This document shows positions 9,553 to 19,181 of a stretch of DNA of 64,000 bases, piece by piece. Source of the stretch: CAYWYR01 sp964462685 (lineage in GTDB: Bacteria > Bacteroidota > Ignavibacteria > Kapaibacteriales > UBA2268); the NCBI GenBank assembly GCA_964462685.1, contig CAYWYR010000005.1, forward strand, positions 62,001-126,000, written 5' to 3'. The position numbers were made by a program, and so were the translations under genes. Position 1 is the stretch's first letter. Each line of letters begins with the position of its first letter. Under the pieces are notes generated by a model. The model was given only the letters and a program-made list of their open reading frames with translations, ran no database searches and was not told the DNA's origin.

Positions 9553-9828
9553 ATGCTAGTTTTATCAAGGAAGATAGGAGAAGTGATTACCGTAGGTAAT
9601 TCGGTTGAAATCACTGTACTCAGTTTCGACCGTGGCATAGTAAGGCTTGGCATAAATGCCCCCCGTGATATCGCGGTTCACAGAAAAGAGGTCCATGACA
9701 AAATAGTCGAGATTAATAAGCAAGCTATCAGTACTGATATAGGTGATTTCAAATCAGCTTTATCTAGTAATCCTTTCTCAGCCGATATATCGAAAGAAAA
9801 AAATATCAAGACTTCAAAAACCGAATAA
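9553..9828 (+). CDS. csrA: Carbon storage/flagellin translation regulator CsrA
   Basis: CsrA is a small dimeric RNA-binding protein that represses flagellin translation by covering GGA motifs at the ribosome binding site. The start MLVLSRKIGEVITVG and the central VRLGINAPRDIAVHRKEV are diagnostic, and the RNA-contact residues Leu4 and Arg of the APRDI segment region are present. At 91 residues it is longer than the usual 60-75. The extra C-terminal 25-30 residues are polar and resemble the extension found in CsrA proteins antagonised by FliW. Confidence 0.95.
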   Translation: MLVLSRKIGEVITVGNSVEITVLSFDRGIVRLGINAPRDIAVHRKEVHDKIVEINKQAISTDIGDFKSALSSNPFSADISKEKNIKTSKTE

Positions 9829-9873
9829 AGTAATTACCTCAAAAGATCAACCTAGCCAAGTAAACGGAAATTA

Positions 9874-10539
9874 ATGCCAAAATATGAATATAGTGTAGTT
9901 ATCGCAGATGATGATATCTGGATGCAAAGGGTTTTATCGAAGACCCTGCAGAGTTACGGCTTTAAAAAAGTCTTTCTCGCATCCAATGGTATCGAGGTGA
10001 TAGCTAAAGCCGTTGAGCATAGGCCTGATCTTATTGTTCTGGATATCCTAATGCCTGAGATGTCAGGGCACTTGGCCCTTCAGGTTCTCAAAGCGGTTCA
10101 CATAACCAAAGATATACCCGTTGTGATGGTGTCGGCGTTATCCGATGTAGAAAACCTGGGCAAGGCAGTTAAAGGTGGTACAGCTGGCTTTATTTCTAAG
10201 CCTTTCACCCGTACTACAGTTTATGAGAAACTGATAGATATCTATGGCAAGGAAAAGCTAGAGATGATAGTGAAGGGTATCCCTATAAGTGACTCAGATC
10301 TCGGCTACTACAAAGAAAGCGGGTTCAAACCACAGAATCCTTTTGATGATGAAGATGATCTAGATGACGAACCACTGGAAATGGAAAGCGCTGGGAATGA
10401 CCTGTGGCGTGATGAGGACGATGAAGAAGAAGATTATAAATCTAAGAAATCTTCCAAATCCAAACTCTCCAACATGTATCAGGAAGATGAGAGAACCAGT
10501 ATTGAATCAATAAAAGAAATGCTATTGAAGGGTAAATAG
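9874..10539 (+). CDS. CheY-like receiver protein with acidic C-terminal tail
   Basis: Residues 1-125 form a receiver domain. Visible features are the acidic pair in VIADDD, the phospho-acceptor Asp near 57 in VLDILMPEMSG, a conserved Ser/Thr in VSALSD and the Lys in SKPFTR. The remaining 95 residues contain an extremely acidic low-complexity stretch (DDEDDLDDEPLEME and DEDDEEEDY) and then a Lys/Ser-rich run, with no DNA-binding or enzymatic output domain. It lies 45 bp after csrA, so co-transcription with fliW-csrA is likely. A role in motility or post-transcriptional control is inferred from context only. Confidence 0.8.
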   Translation: MPKYEYSVVIADDDIWMQRVLSKTLQSYGFKKVFLASNGIEVIAKAVEHRPDLIVLDILMPEMSGHLALQVLKAVHITKDIPVVMVSALSDVENLGKAVKGGTAGFISKPFTRTTVYEKLIDIYGKEKLEMIVKGIPISDSDLGYYKESGFKPQNPFDDEDDLDDEPLEMESAGNDLWRDEDDEEEDYKSKKSSKSKLSNMYQEDERTSIESIKEMLLKGK

Positions 10540-10673
10540 TATTCTAAGTTAAATCTATAGCTCTTTTTTTTCTGATTATCCTTCCTATACTCTATTGCTG
10601 TAACAATAAGCCTCTATAGTATGTTTCTATATGTATGATACAATTCTTACACATATTCTGAAACTACCTACCT

Positions 10674-12773
10674 GTGACTTATTCCCCCTTCTTAAATAAT
10701 AGCAATATAAGATCAGTGAGCTTTGCGAGATTACTACTGCTGATAACTCTTTTGGGCATATATATGTTTGGTGGAACCAGTCTTGTTCTAACTCAGGTTT
10801 CGAATATGCCGCCCGACGAAGGTTTTTTCGTTAAAGGAGAGCTCACAGATCAGAGCTACGAGATCGAAATGTTCTACAACGACAGTATCGTCCGTCATGT
10901 TGTATCAGCTTATGATTATGATGAAAATGACTTTGTACAAATAGAACAGTTCCTCAATCCCGAAGGTTCCAAATTATCAGATATATATTCTTTCCCTTTA
11001 GAACAGCTTGAAACGGAAGGTGAAAACCCGCAACCTCTGATAATAGAAGTTTACAGAGAGCTCAGCAGGTATAACCCCGAAGAGCCTGATAATCCATTTA
11101 TCATACCAGAATATACTTATCTATACCCGTTAAATAAAGAACCTGCGGAAACGATTTTAGGTACGGTTTTGATCCTTGTGGATTACACTATCTATCCCGA
11201 ATTGCGAAATACACTGGAAAATGACTATGCAAGACTATTAAATTCCTATGGCTGGAATGTGGTAATACACAAAGCACCTAGGGCTGAAGAGTTTGATGCT
11301 AAAGAGGTACAGGTAACCAAGTCCATAGTAAACAGCGTTTATAAAAGTACAGATGGTGAACTGAAAAGCCTTTTATTACTCGGAAGGATACCTATACCGT
11401 ATAGCGGGGGATTCACCGTGGACGGCCATTCACCTAGCCACGAAGGGGCTTGGCCAGCAGATACTTATTATGCTGATATTGACGGCTTATGGCCCGATAC
11501 CGATGAAAACATAGCTATCTCAGACTGGGAAAGAATGTTCAATTTCCCTGGCGACGGTAAGTTCGATCTTGAGTTTATCCCAAGTGATCTTGAACTGTCT
11601 GTCGGCAGAGTAGATTTTTATGACCTCGGATATTTTGATGAAACGGAGATCGATCTATATAAGAGATATCTAAGGAAAGTAATAGATTATAGAAGCGGAA
11701 AGTGGGATACAAATGGTGATCCAGACTCATTACCTGACTATGATCTCAATGGGATATTTCAAGATGACTGGAACGCCTACGGTACTGGTTTCCCCGGGTA
11801 TAGCGTTAGATCATATATCGGCACAATGGTAGGTTCGGAAAACCTCGATATCGGCAATATTCAAAACGCCCCAAAGAATAAGGTTTATGATTTTGCTTAC
11901 GGCGGAGCATCAGGTGGCTCGGAAAGTCTATTCCAAGTGGCCTATGCAGATGAATATGCCAAGAACTCATACTATAACAGGTTCAGCCAGTTCTTTGGTT
12001 CATTTGTTGGCGATATTGATTTCCCAAACCAGATAATGAAGTCCGTTATAGCTTCGGAAGGACAGACTTTAACCTGTAATTTTGGTGGCAGGCCTATATG
12101 GCAGATTCAGGAAATGGCAAATGGCGCAACCATCGGTGAGTCATACATCCGTACAGCGAATAACAGGCAAAGAATATTCAACGGGAACGGTATAGGCTTT
12201 TCCGGGGGCATCCATTTAATGCTACTGGGTGACCCGACGTTGCAGGCTGGCACTGTAGCTGGTGGTACTCAGATTTATGATCCTGCTACCGAAAGATATA
12301 TTCTTGCGCCAGCTTATGATTTTGAGGCATATTATGTTTACTCTGTGAATGATGAACTCAAAAGATATGACCTTGAAACTATTTGCGATGACCTTGATTG
12401 TGTAAATAATAATAGTATCCAAGATAAAGTGATCAGAGGGCTATATCTTGTTGAAAATAACTTTGGTAGCCATTATAGGCTGTCAGCACCTGTATTCGTC
12501 AACTCACTGACTTCTGTTAAAAGTAGTTTGGATAATACCGGATTAAGCATTCAAGGCAATTCCCTCATCTGTAAAACAAGATTTACAAGTTCCGATATAA
12601 CATTAAGCATTATTGATGTAAACGGTAGGGTTATAAGCTACCAGCAGTTAACTGAAACAGAACTTTATAATGGCTTTGACTTGGATAAACTTAACTTACA
12701 TTCCGGTGGGTATTTTGCGGTAGTTAAAGGCAATAATGTAAATTTGCATACTAAGTTCAGTATAATAAAATAG
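10674..12773 (+). CDS. T9SS-exported protein with C25 (gingipain)-like fold
   Basis: This secreted protein has 699 residues, a GTG start and a signal peptide (FARLLLLITLLGIYMFGGTS). The core has the layout of caspase-like C25 family proteins: VLILVDYTIYP, SLLLLGRIPIP, the Asp-rich WPADTYYADIDGLWPD segment, ELSVGRVDF, and LLGDPTLQAG near residue 525. The usual catalytic His motif (HGHG) is not seen; the equivalent segment reads FAYGGASGGSES, so it may be non-proteolytic. The last 80 residues form a T9SS type A sorting domain (LSIIDVNGRVIS, LNLHSGGYFAVVKG). Function is unknown, and cell-surface exposure is strongly implied. Confidence 0.75.
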   Translation: MTYSPFLNNSNIRSVSFARLLLLITLLGIYMFGGTSLVLTQVSNMPPDEGFFVKGELTDQSYEIEMFYNDSIVRHVVSAYDYDENDFVQIEQFLNPEGSKLSDIYSFPLEQLETEGENPQPLIIEVYRELSRYNPEEPDNPFIIPEYTYLYPLNKEPAETILGTVLILVDYTIYPELRNTLENDYARLLNSYGWNVVIHKAPRAEEFDAKEVQVTKSIVNSVYKSTDGELKSLLLLGRIPIPYSGGFTVDGHSPSHEGAWPADTYYADIDGLWPDTDENIAISDWERMFNFPGDGKFDLEFIPSDLELSVGRVDFYDLGYFDETEIDLYKRYLRKVIDYRSGKWDTNGDPDSLPDYDLNGIFQDDWNAYGTGFPGYSVRSYIGTMVGSENLDIGNIQNAPKNKVYDFAYGGASGGSESLFQVAYADEYAKNSYYNRFSQFFGSFVGDIDFPNQIMKSVIASEGQTLTCNFGGRPIWQIQEMANGATIGESYIRTANNRQRIFNGNGIGFSGGIHLMLLGDPTLQAGTVAGGTQIYDPATERYILAPAYDFEAYYVYSVNDELKRYDLETICDDLDCVNNNSIQDKVIRGLYLVENNFGSHYRLSAPVFVNSLTSVKSSLDNTGLSIQGNSLICKTRFTSSDITLSIIDVNGRVISYQQLTETELYNGFDLDKLNLHSGGYFAVVKGNNVNLHTKFSIIK

Positions 12774-12787
12774 AATAAACCAGAATA

Positions 12788-13561
12788 ATGCAAGAAGATC
12801 TTAAAGGCGGCAGCGTAGAATACAATGTAGAAAACGGTATCGGAACAATTACTTTCGGCCACCCGCAAAGCAATTCCCTTCCAGGTTCGGTGCTTAGGAA
12901 ACTCGCGGCTACAATACAAGAAGCCGGTGAAGACAATCAAAGCAGGGTAATAATTCTACAGTCTCTTGGCGAACGCGCTTTTTGTGCAGGCGCGTCATTT
13001 GATGAGCTGGTAGCAATTGAAGATTATGATACGGGAAAACGTTTCTTTATGGGTTTCGCTATGGTAATCAACTCCATGAGGAAGTGCCCGAAAATTATCA
13101 TAGCAAAAGTTCAGGGTAAAGCAGTTGGCGGAGGGGTAGGCCTTCTTTCAGCGGCTGATTATACTTTTGCTACTGAACACTCATCGGTAAAGCTATCAGA
13201 GCTGGCTTTGGGTATAGGGCCTTTTGTTGTCGGGCCTGCGGTAGAAAGGAAATCCTCAACATCTGCGTTTGCTCAGATGTCAATCGATTTTGACTGGTAT
13301 CCACCAGAATGGGCTCAAAGCGCAGGTCTATATCAAAACGTTTTTAAAGACAAAGATGAATTAGATAAAGAGACTTTGAAATTAGCTCACAAACTTTCTG
13401 AGCAGAGCCCCGATGCTATGGCCGAACTTAAGAAAGTGATTTGGAGAGGTACGGAAAACTGGGATCAGTTACTGGAAGACAGAGCTGAAATCAGTGGTAG
13501 GCTTGTGCTCAGCGATTTCACAAAAGACTATATCAATAAATTCAAGTCTAAATCTAAATAA
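12788..13561 (+). CDS. Enoyl-CoA hydratase/isomerase (crotonase) family protein
   Basis: The 257-residue protein has the crotonase fold. It hydrates or isomerises acyl-CoA thioesters. Oxyanion-hole segments are visible: AFCAGASFDEL (about 65) and GKAVGGGVGLLSAADY (about 118). A glutamate equivalent to the catalytic position occurs in KLSELALGIGP. The substrate cannot be told from sequence; methylglutaconyl-CoA hydratase-like proteins look similar. The gene follows the upstream T9SS cargo gene by only 14 bp, which may be coincidental. Confidence 0.85.
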   Translation: MQEDLKGGSVEYNVENGIGTITFGHPQSNSLPGSVLRKLAATIQEAGEDNQSRVIILQSLGERAFCAGASFDELVAIEDYDTGKRFFMGFAMVINSMRKCPKIIIAKVQGKAVGGGVGLLSAADYTFATEHSSVKLSELALGIGPFVVGPAVERKSSTSAFAQMSIDFDWYPPEWAQSAGLYQNVFKDKDELDKETLKLAHKLSEQSPDAMAELKKVIWRGTENWDQLLEDRAEISGRLVLSDFTKDYINKFKSKSK

Positions 13562-13600
13562 CTATAGACATATATCTTGGTTGACTTAAGATATCAGCTT

Positions 13601-14482
13601 TTACGGAAAAAGAAATAGAGTAGTATCCCGAATTACAGAAGCTGCACCAAAGCAGCCGACAGCGTCTCCCTCGATGGTGTTCAGCAGTTCATTGTACTGC
13701 TGGGCGCCACGAGCCTGAAGAAACCACCGCAGCATATTAAAATCAGCACTATAAATAGATACTTCGTGTAGCCCGTACCATCTCAGTGCAGTCCAGACTA
13801 CAACAGATTGGTTAGAAGGCAGAAAGCCCCATGTCGTTGTATTATCATAAAAGCTGTCCTCCCTGAATTCGCTTGTGACCCTTTCGTTTTTTTCCTCTGT
13901 TGGGGGATCAAGATATATTCCGTATTCAAGCGTATCTAAGGCGCGGGATTGTAAAAGATAGCCAAGTGCGAAATTCGGCTGGGGGGTCCATGATATAAAT
14001 ACTTCAGCGGTATCAAGCTCGGCTTCAGTAGGATAATTTAAAATATCAGGAGCTTGCTGAGTCCAGCTGAAAGTATCAGGTACAAAAGCGGTTCCCTTTG
14101 CAGAACGGCCATCGGCAAAGCTTACATTCAGTGTATAAGATGTGTTCTTCTGAACTTTATAGGACGAGTCAGGATAAAAGTAACCCTCTTGGCCTTCTGG
14201 AGCAATTGTCAATGGAAAAACACTGCCACTACTATCTGTAATAGCAACAGTAGCATCCCTAACCAAGGCCTCTTCATAATCGAATGGCTCATTAACAGGG
14301 AATGATCTTACTATCCTTAGATCTCTGATCATCTGGCCTTCTATTAGGAACGCCTCTATAACATACTGCTCCTGATATCCTGTAGGCAGATCATCTTCGC
14401 AAGAAGCCAGCATTAGTATAATGATACTAAAAAGTATTAGTGGTAATGATTTTCGGATATCAACTAGCATTTGGGTAGTCAT
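13601..14482 (-). CDS. DUF4249-like lipoprotein
   Basis: The 293-residue protein has a lipoprotein signal with lipobox LASC (Cys near 28) followed by acidic EDDLP. The body (VIEAFLIEGQMIRDLRIVRS, DATVAITDSSG, YTLNVSFADGRSAKGTAFVP) matches the pattern of DUF4249 proteins. These are Bacteroidota outer-membrane lipoproteins often found near TonB-dependent receptors. No such receptor is adjacent here. Molecular function is unknown. Confidence 0.8.
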   Translation of the reverse strand: MTTQMLVDIRKSLPLILFSIIILMLASCEDDLPTGYQEQYVIEAFLIEGQMIRDLRIVRSFPVNEPFDYEEALVRDATVAITDSSGSVFPLTIAPEGQEGYFYPDSSYKVQKNTSYTLNVSFADGRSAKGTAFVPDTFSWTQQAPDILNYPTEAELDTAEVFISWTPQPNFALGYLLQSRALDTLEYGIYLDPPTEEKNERVTSEFREDSFYDNTTTWGFLPSNQSVVVWTALRWYGLHEVSIYSADFNMLRWFLQARGAQQYNELLNTIEGDAVGCFGAASVIRDTTLFLFP

Positions 14483-14629
14483 AAAAAATTAAAGTCCGGT
14501 GCTTAGGGTAATAAGAAAAACCAATCATATCAGCACGAACTTATCGACTCAAACTTATTAATAGGGACGATAAAGTCAGACTTTTATATAACATGTATAA
14601 AAGTAGAGGTTAGATTGATACTTTCAGGT

Positions 14630-15637
14630 TTATATCATCTCACTTACGAGTTTATCTACAATAGCATTGGAATCAAGCCTATCTGCTTCTGCTTTAAAAC
14701 TTGTGACTATCCTGTGCCTTAACACTGGCTGTGCAACATACTTGATATCATCGATTGAAGGCGTGAACCTTCCGCTCATAGCTGCTCGCGCCTTCGCACC
14801 TAAGATAAGAAACTGGCTAGCCCTAGGGCCAGCACCGTAATTTATATAGTCTTTAACAGTCTGGCTCTGATTTGTTTCTGGTCTGGTTGCTCGCACAAGG
14901 CTCACTGCATAATCAATAACATTATCGGCTACTGGGATTTTTCTTACAACATCTTGATAAGCAATAATATCGTTTTTACTCATCACCTTGTTTATGGTAA
15001 CCACTTTCTCAGTTGTGGTAGCCTTTACGATTTCCCTCTCTTCTGCTTCACTCGGATAACCAAGCAGAATATTAAACATGAACCTATCGAGTTGGGCTTC
15101 AGGTAATGGGTATGTACCTTCCTGCTCTATCGGGTTCTGGGTTGCCAGTACGAAAAAAGGACTGTCGAGAGTATAGCTATGGCCAGCGGCTGTGATGACT
15201 TTCTCCTGCATAGCCTCAAGCAAGGCTGCTTGGGTTTTCGGAGGTGTTCTGTTGATCTCATCTGCCAATACGATATTAGAAAAGATAGGCCCTTTGACGA
15301 ATCTGAATACTTTTTGCCCGGTGGAGCGGTCTTCCTCGATTACCTCTGATCCTGTAATATCACCCGGCATTAGATCTGGGGTAAACTGAACTCTACTGAA
15401 ATCAAGATCTAAAGCTTCAGAAAGCGTTTTTATAAGAAGTGTTTTCGCCAGCCCCGGTACCCCCATCAGCAGGCAGTTGCCCTTAGCAAATAAGCTCAAA
15501 AGCAATTGATCAATAGTCTTTTCCTGGCCTATAACTACTTTGCCGATCTCTTTTTTTAGTTCTACGATCTGTTCGGATAATCTTTTGACTAATTCCGTAT
15601 CGCTACTGCTAGTATTACTTGTATTGGGGTTTGCCAT
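14630..15637 (-). CDS. MoxR family AAA+ ATPase
   Basis: MoxR ATPases act as chaperones, usually with DUF58 and von Willebrand A-domain partners. Visible motifs are Walker A GVPGLAKT (about 60), Walker B VLADEINRTPPKTQ (about 125), sensor LATQNPIEQEGTYPLPEAQLDRF and the C-terminal helical lid. Length (335 aa) is normal. The usual downstream DUF58/vWA genes are missing; the next gene on the strand is a DUF4249 lipoprotein 147 bp away. Confidence 0.93.
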   Translation of the reverse strand: MANPNTSNTSSSDTELVKRLSEQIVELKKEIGKVVIGQEKTIDQLLLSLFAKGNCLLMGVPGLAKTLLIKTLSEALDLDFSRVQFTPDLMPGDITGSEVIEEDRSTGQKVFRFVKGPIFSNIVLADEINRTPPKTQAALLEAMQEKVITAAGHSYTLDSPFFVLATQNPIEQEGTYPLPEAQLDRFMFNILLGYPSEAEEREIVKATTTEKVVTINKVMSKNDIIAYQDVVRKIPVADNVIDYAVSLVRATRPETNQSQTVKDYINYGAGPRASQFLILGAKARAAMSGRFTPSIDDIKYVAQPVLRHRIVTSFKAEADRLDSNAIVDKLVSEMI

Positions 15638-15833
15638 CAGTCTCGAAAGTTGGTGTGCTTGTTGTTGTCGGAAAATGTTAAGTTTTATCTTTAAAGATAG
15701 ACCCTTAGCATTAGTTTGGGTAAACGTAGTATAAACATCTTTGTTCTATCAGCGTTATTAATTCGGGGTAGCGGTGATTAACATACACCGTCCCGAGTTT
15801 TAGCTATAAGTTTTTTTACAAGATCATATTCAT

Positions 15834-18623
15834 GTGAGATATATGAATTCAAAAGTACTTTTTTTCGTTTTTTCTTTGATTATCGGATATTCAGCTTCTA
15901 AATCTCAACTTGTTAATGACGGCCTTGCGCAGCCTTTCAATCTTGGTTTTGAATTTAGCCCCGAGGGAAAACTGCCAACAGGTTGGTGGATAAACGATGA
16001 TTATAAACAGAAAAACTTCGTGGCTCTCGCCACACGTGAGCAGGCTCGCACAGGCCAGCAATCTATTCTGATTGTGAATTCAAAATTCAAAAGCATGTCT
16101 CCAGAAGCTGCCAAAAGTGAACCCGCAGCTATCTCACAGACTATAGACGCTCACTTATACAGGGGCAGAAAACTTCGTGTCTCAGTTTTTGGTAAAGGAG
16201 CACAAGATGCCGGTGATGGATTCAGGATATGGATCAAGGATGTGTTTTATGATAATGAAGGTGGATCATACCGCCAGAAGGAAGGATTTATAAGCACTAC
16301 GGAATGGACAAAAGACGAAATCGAGTTTACAGTGAACAAAAACGCTGATATGATAGCTATTGGTGTGGAAACCCGCGGTAAAGGCCCTTATTTCTTTGAT
16401 GATTTCAATATTGAGTATGCCGACAGGGAAGATGTTGAAAACATAGCACTAAGACCTATTTCGGAACAAGAGAAAAAAGATATTTATAACCTAGGTGTAT
16501 TTCAATATACATTAAAAGCGTTTCATCCCGGATTTGAGGCCGTTGCTTTGAAGTGGAACGGAGTGCTGCACAAATCTGTGTCCGATATTATAGCAGGTAA
16601 GGATTTGGTAAATATACTCGAAGATAACTATACGCCTTATCTGGGCGGACTAAAAGTATCAAAACTGCCTATAGAAGCTATAACTTACCCTAGAGAAAAG
16701 AAGTTCAGTGGTATGATTGCTTATTCCTATATGCATAAAGGTATTTATAATCCTTCGGTTTCCGATCCCTTAGCATCAACTGCTGTAAATATCTACCAGC
16801 CTATTTTAGATCAGCAGCTTATTATATTCAAATCAGCAAAACTGGCTGAAAATACATTTGGGCAGCCTGTTGAATTATCTGCAATGGTAAAGACCGATCC
16901 TGTAGGTCCGGGTTCTCACGCTCAGCTTTGGATTAGATATACTAACGGCAATAATACATTGAAAACCAGAGCAATGTACGATGATATGGTTAGATCCAAA
17001 GAATGGACCAAAGTAAGACTTACTGATACTGTTCCTATGGATGCGGAAAAAATCTCTATAGTCCTCACTGTTTTCGGTAATGGTAGCTTTTGGTTTGATG
17101 ATGTAAAATTAGGATTCCCTGATAAAGGTATTACAACTTTTACCAATCTTGAAAACGATGATTTTGATGATGACCCTAATTATCCTGTATCGTGGAATAT
17201 AGCTGATGGAGCTATGAGGGATAGTTATAGAATTAGTATCGATAAAGAAGAATCTTATAACGGAAATGCTCTTAAAGTATGGACCGCTGAGTCGGGGTTC
17301 AAGACTTTGGCCAGCGAAGGAACTACAAAAGTAATCGAGCTTGGCCAGGGTAGCGATAAGATATATTACCGTTTTCCGTTATCTGTATATTCGGTGGGGC
17401 TCGGCACTTATCCTAAACCAGAATTTGTGATTGAAAAAGTGTCGGATGTCTACAATGATGTAAATTATTCAGACGAGGATCTTGTTTCTCGTCTGGCAAT
17501 TGTATCAGATCTGGCTGGTTTAAAAGAAACTTTTGATTTCGTAGATCTTAGCGATGAGGAGATAAACAAACTTTTTGATCTGGCGGTAACACCCGGTGGT
17601 GATATGGAGGCACTTGTAAGCAAGGCTATCAAATATTTAGATGATCCGAGCGCGAAAGCATGGAATCTATCGACCTATGACAGATTTACTATTCCAGCAT
17701 ATCTTGAGGCTGTAACCGGAGAGTATATAGTTGTCTCCAATACATATAATGACTCGCTTTTCCATGTAGGGGATCGCATCATAAAGATAAACGGTAAGAA
17801 TATATGGGATCAGATTAACGCTTATATTGATGAAACGGGTGATGTCAACAAGATTCTTTCTCTCCGCAAGGCTCTTCTCGATGTGGTTTCATTTCCTGTA
17901 CCCACAAGGTTGGAAATCGGGTTGATAGATACTCTGGGTAAAGAACGAAAAGTAGATCTGGAAGCTAACTATCCTATCTCTCAGGTATCTGGGCCTACAC
18001 TGGGCACTACTTTCAAATTTGATGAGAATACGGCATACATAGATCTCAGATCACTTTCGGATAAAGATTTTAAGTCTTTAACAGAAAAGCTGGAAAACTA
18101 CAGTACCCTGATATTCGATCTCAGAGGTAAATCAACTATTACCGAGTATATGCTCGGCTATTTTATTGATGAACCTATAGAGAACGTAAAGTATAAACTC
18201 AAGATCTTTACCGAGCCTATGGTTTCTACAGACACCTTAAATTTTGGCGGTAGTATAAAACCGTTGGATGGGCTAGGGGGAAAATCAGTTTACTTCCTTA
18301 TAGATGAGAGAACCTCTGGTGGATTGGAGCAGATAGCATTTTTAGCTAAAGAAAACAATCTAGGTACTTTAGTTGGGATGCCTACTTCAGGAACTATCGG
18401 GCAGACTAATATCACTACACTTCCGGGTGATTATAATCTAGTGTTAGGTGTATTCCAATCATACTACAAAGATAAATATCTAAAAGGATTGGCTACCGTA
18501 CCGGATGTTGTGTCAGCTACTGATATCAAATCCGTATATTTGGGATACGACAGCGTTGTACTCAGGGCTTATCAGCACTCCAAAACAGATGAGACCGCAA
18601 CTGAAAAATCTTCGGATAATTAA
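15834..18623 (+). CDS. Secreted S41-peptidase-like protein, probably inactive
   Basis: The 929-residue protein has a short signal peptide (VLFFVFSLIIGYSAS). Two carbohydrate-binding-like beta-sandwich modules follow: about 35-190, ending PYFFDDFNIEY, and about 300-425, ending SFWFDDVKLGFP. A C-terminal PDZ-like module (FHVGDRIIKINGKNI, about 640) and an S41 C-terminal-processing-protease fold (TLIFDLRGKS; LVGMPTSGTIG) complete it. The active-site segment reads DERTSGGLEQIA. S41 proteases normally have Ser two residues before the helix glutamate region (RTxSAAE), and here that place is Gly. Loss of proteolysis is inferred. No T9SS tail was recognised. Confidence 0.75.
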   Translation: MRYMNSKVLFFVFSLIIGYSASKSQLVNDGLAQPFNLGFEFSPEGKLPTGWWINDDYKQKNFVALATREQARTGQQSILIVNSKFKSMSPEAAKSEPAAISQTIDAHLYRGRKLRVSVFGKGAQDAGDGFRIWIKDVFYDNEGGSYRQKEGFISTTEWTKDEIEFTVNKNADMIAIGVETRGKGPYFFDDFNIEYADREDVENIALRPISEQEKKDIYNLGVFQYTLKAFHPGFEAVALKWNGVLHKSVSDIIAGKDLVNILEDNYTPYLGGLKVSKLPIEAITYPREKKFSGMIAYSYMHKGIYNPSVSDPLASTAVNIYQPILDQQLIIFKSAKLAENTFGQPVELSAMVKTDPVGPGSHAQLWIRYTNGNNTLKTRAMYDDMVRSKEWTKVRLTDTVPMDAEKISIVLTVFGNGSFWFDDVKLGFPDKGITTFTNLENDDFDDDPNYPVSWNIADGAMRDSYRISIDKEESYNGNALKVWTAESGFKTLASEGTTKVIELGQGSDKIYYRFPLSVYSVGLGTYPKPEFVIEKVSDVYNDVNYSDEDLVSRLAIVSDLAGLKETFDFVDLSDEEINKLFDLAVTPGGDMEALVSKAIKYLDDPSAKAWNLSTYDRFTIPAYLEAVTGEYIVVSNTYNDSLFHVGDRIIKINGKNIWDQINAYIDETGDVNKILSLRKALLDVVSFPVPTRLEIGLIDTLGKERKVDLEANYPISQVSGPTLGTTFKFDENTAYIDLRSLSDKDFKSLTEKLENYSTLIFDLRGKSTITEYMLGYFIDEPIENVKYKLKIFTEPMVSTDTLNFGGSIKPLDGLGGKSVYFLIDERTSGGLEQIAFLAKENNLGTLVGMPTSGTIGQTNITTLPGDYNLVLGVFQSYYKDKYLKGLATVPDVVSATDIKSVYLGYDSVVLRAYQHSKTDETATEKSSDN

Positions 18624-18718
18624 AAAAACAATGACAGTTGTTAACAAAATCAGAGTAATAACGTTATTCCCGTACAAAGAAAAAATCGTACTTATATTAA
18701 CTAACATCAGGAGATATG

Positions 18719-19072
18719 ATGAAATCACTAAAAACACTCGCTATAGCAGCATTGGCTTTTGCCGGTACTAGCTTGTTCGCAGGCGAAGTTACTGTAAACA
18801 CTAATATGACTTGCGGTAGCTGCGAAGCGAAAATCTCTCAGACACTTGATAAAACTGAGGGTGTTGATGAATATACAGTTGATCTTGCAGCTAATACTGT
18901 TATGATCAAATATGATGACAGCAAGACTAACGAAGCAGATGTTACTAAAACCATTGCTGATCTTGGATTCAAAGCAGAAACTACAGAAATGAAAACTGTA
19001 AGCGGTGAAAAGAAATCCTGCGGTACTAAAAAAGCATGCTGCACTACAAAAGACAAGAAAGCAGCAAAGTAA
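18719..19072 (+). CDS. Periplasmic heavy-metal-associated (HMA) domain protein
   Basis: ATG 18719 is chosen over ATG 18716 because AGGAG (18709-18713) is then spaced normally. A signal peptide (LKTLAIAALAFAGTSLFAG) precedes one HMA domain with the metal-binding motif MTCGSC and the usual beta-alpha-beta pattern ending DLGFKAE. The C-terminal tail holds additional cysteines (KKSCGTKKACC), possibly a second metal site. The protein resembles exported CopZ- or MerP-like metal carriers. Metal identity is not visible, and copper is the usual inference. No P-type ATPase is adjacent. Confidence 0.85.
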   Translation: MKSLKTLAIAALAFAGTSLFAGEVTVNTNMTCGSCEAKISQTLDKTEGVDEYTVDLAANTVMIKYDDSKTNEADVTKTIADLGFKAETTEMKTVSGEKKSCGTKKACCTTKDKKAAK

Positions 19073-19108
19073 GCTTAATCTATATAAACCGTTGATAATT
19101 TAACCGTT

Positions 19109-19138
19109 AGCCTAGCAATTATTGTTAGGCTTTTTTTT
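19109..19138 (+). terminator. Intrinsic terminator after HMA gene
   Basis: Arms AGCCTAGC (19109-19116) and GTTAGGCT (19124-19131) are followed by eight T. Located 37 bp after the stop codon. Confidence 0.92.
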
Positions 19139-19181
19139 ATATTGTAGATGTCTTAAATATTTTTTACAATAAGGAGCTATC

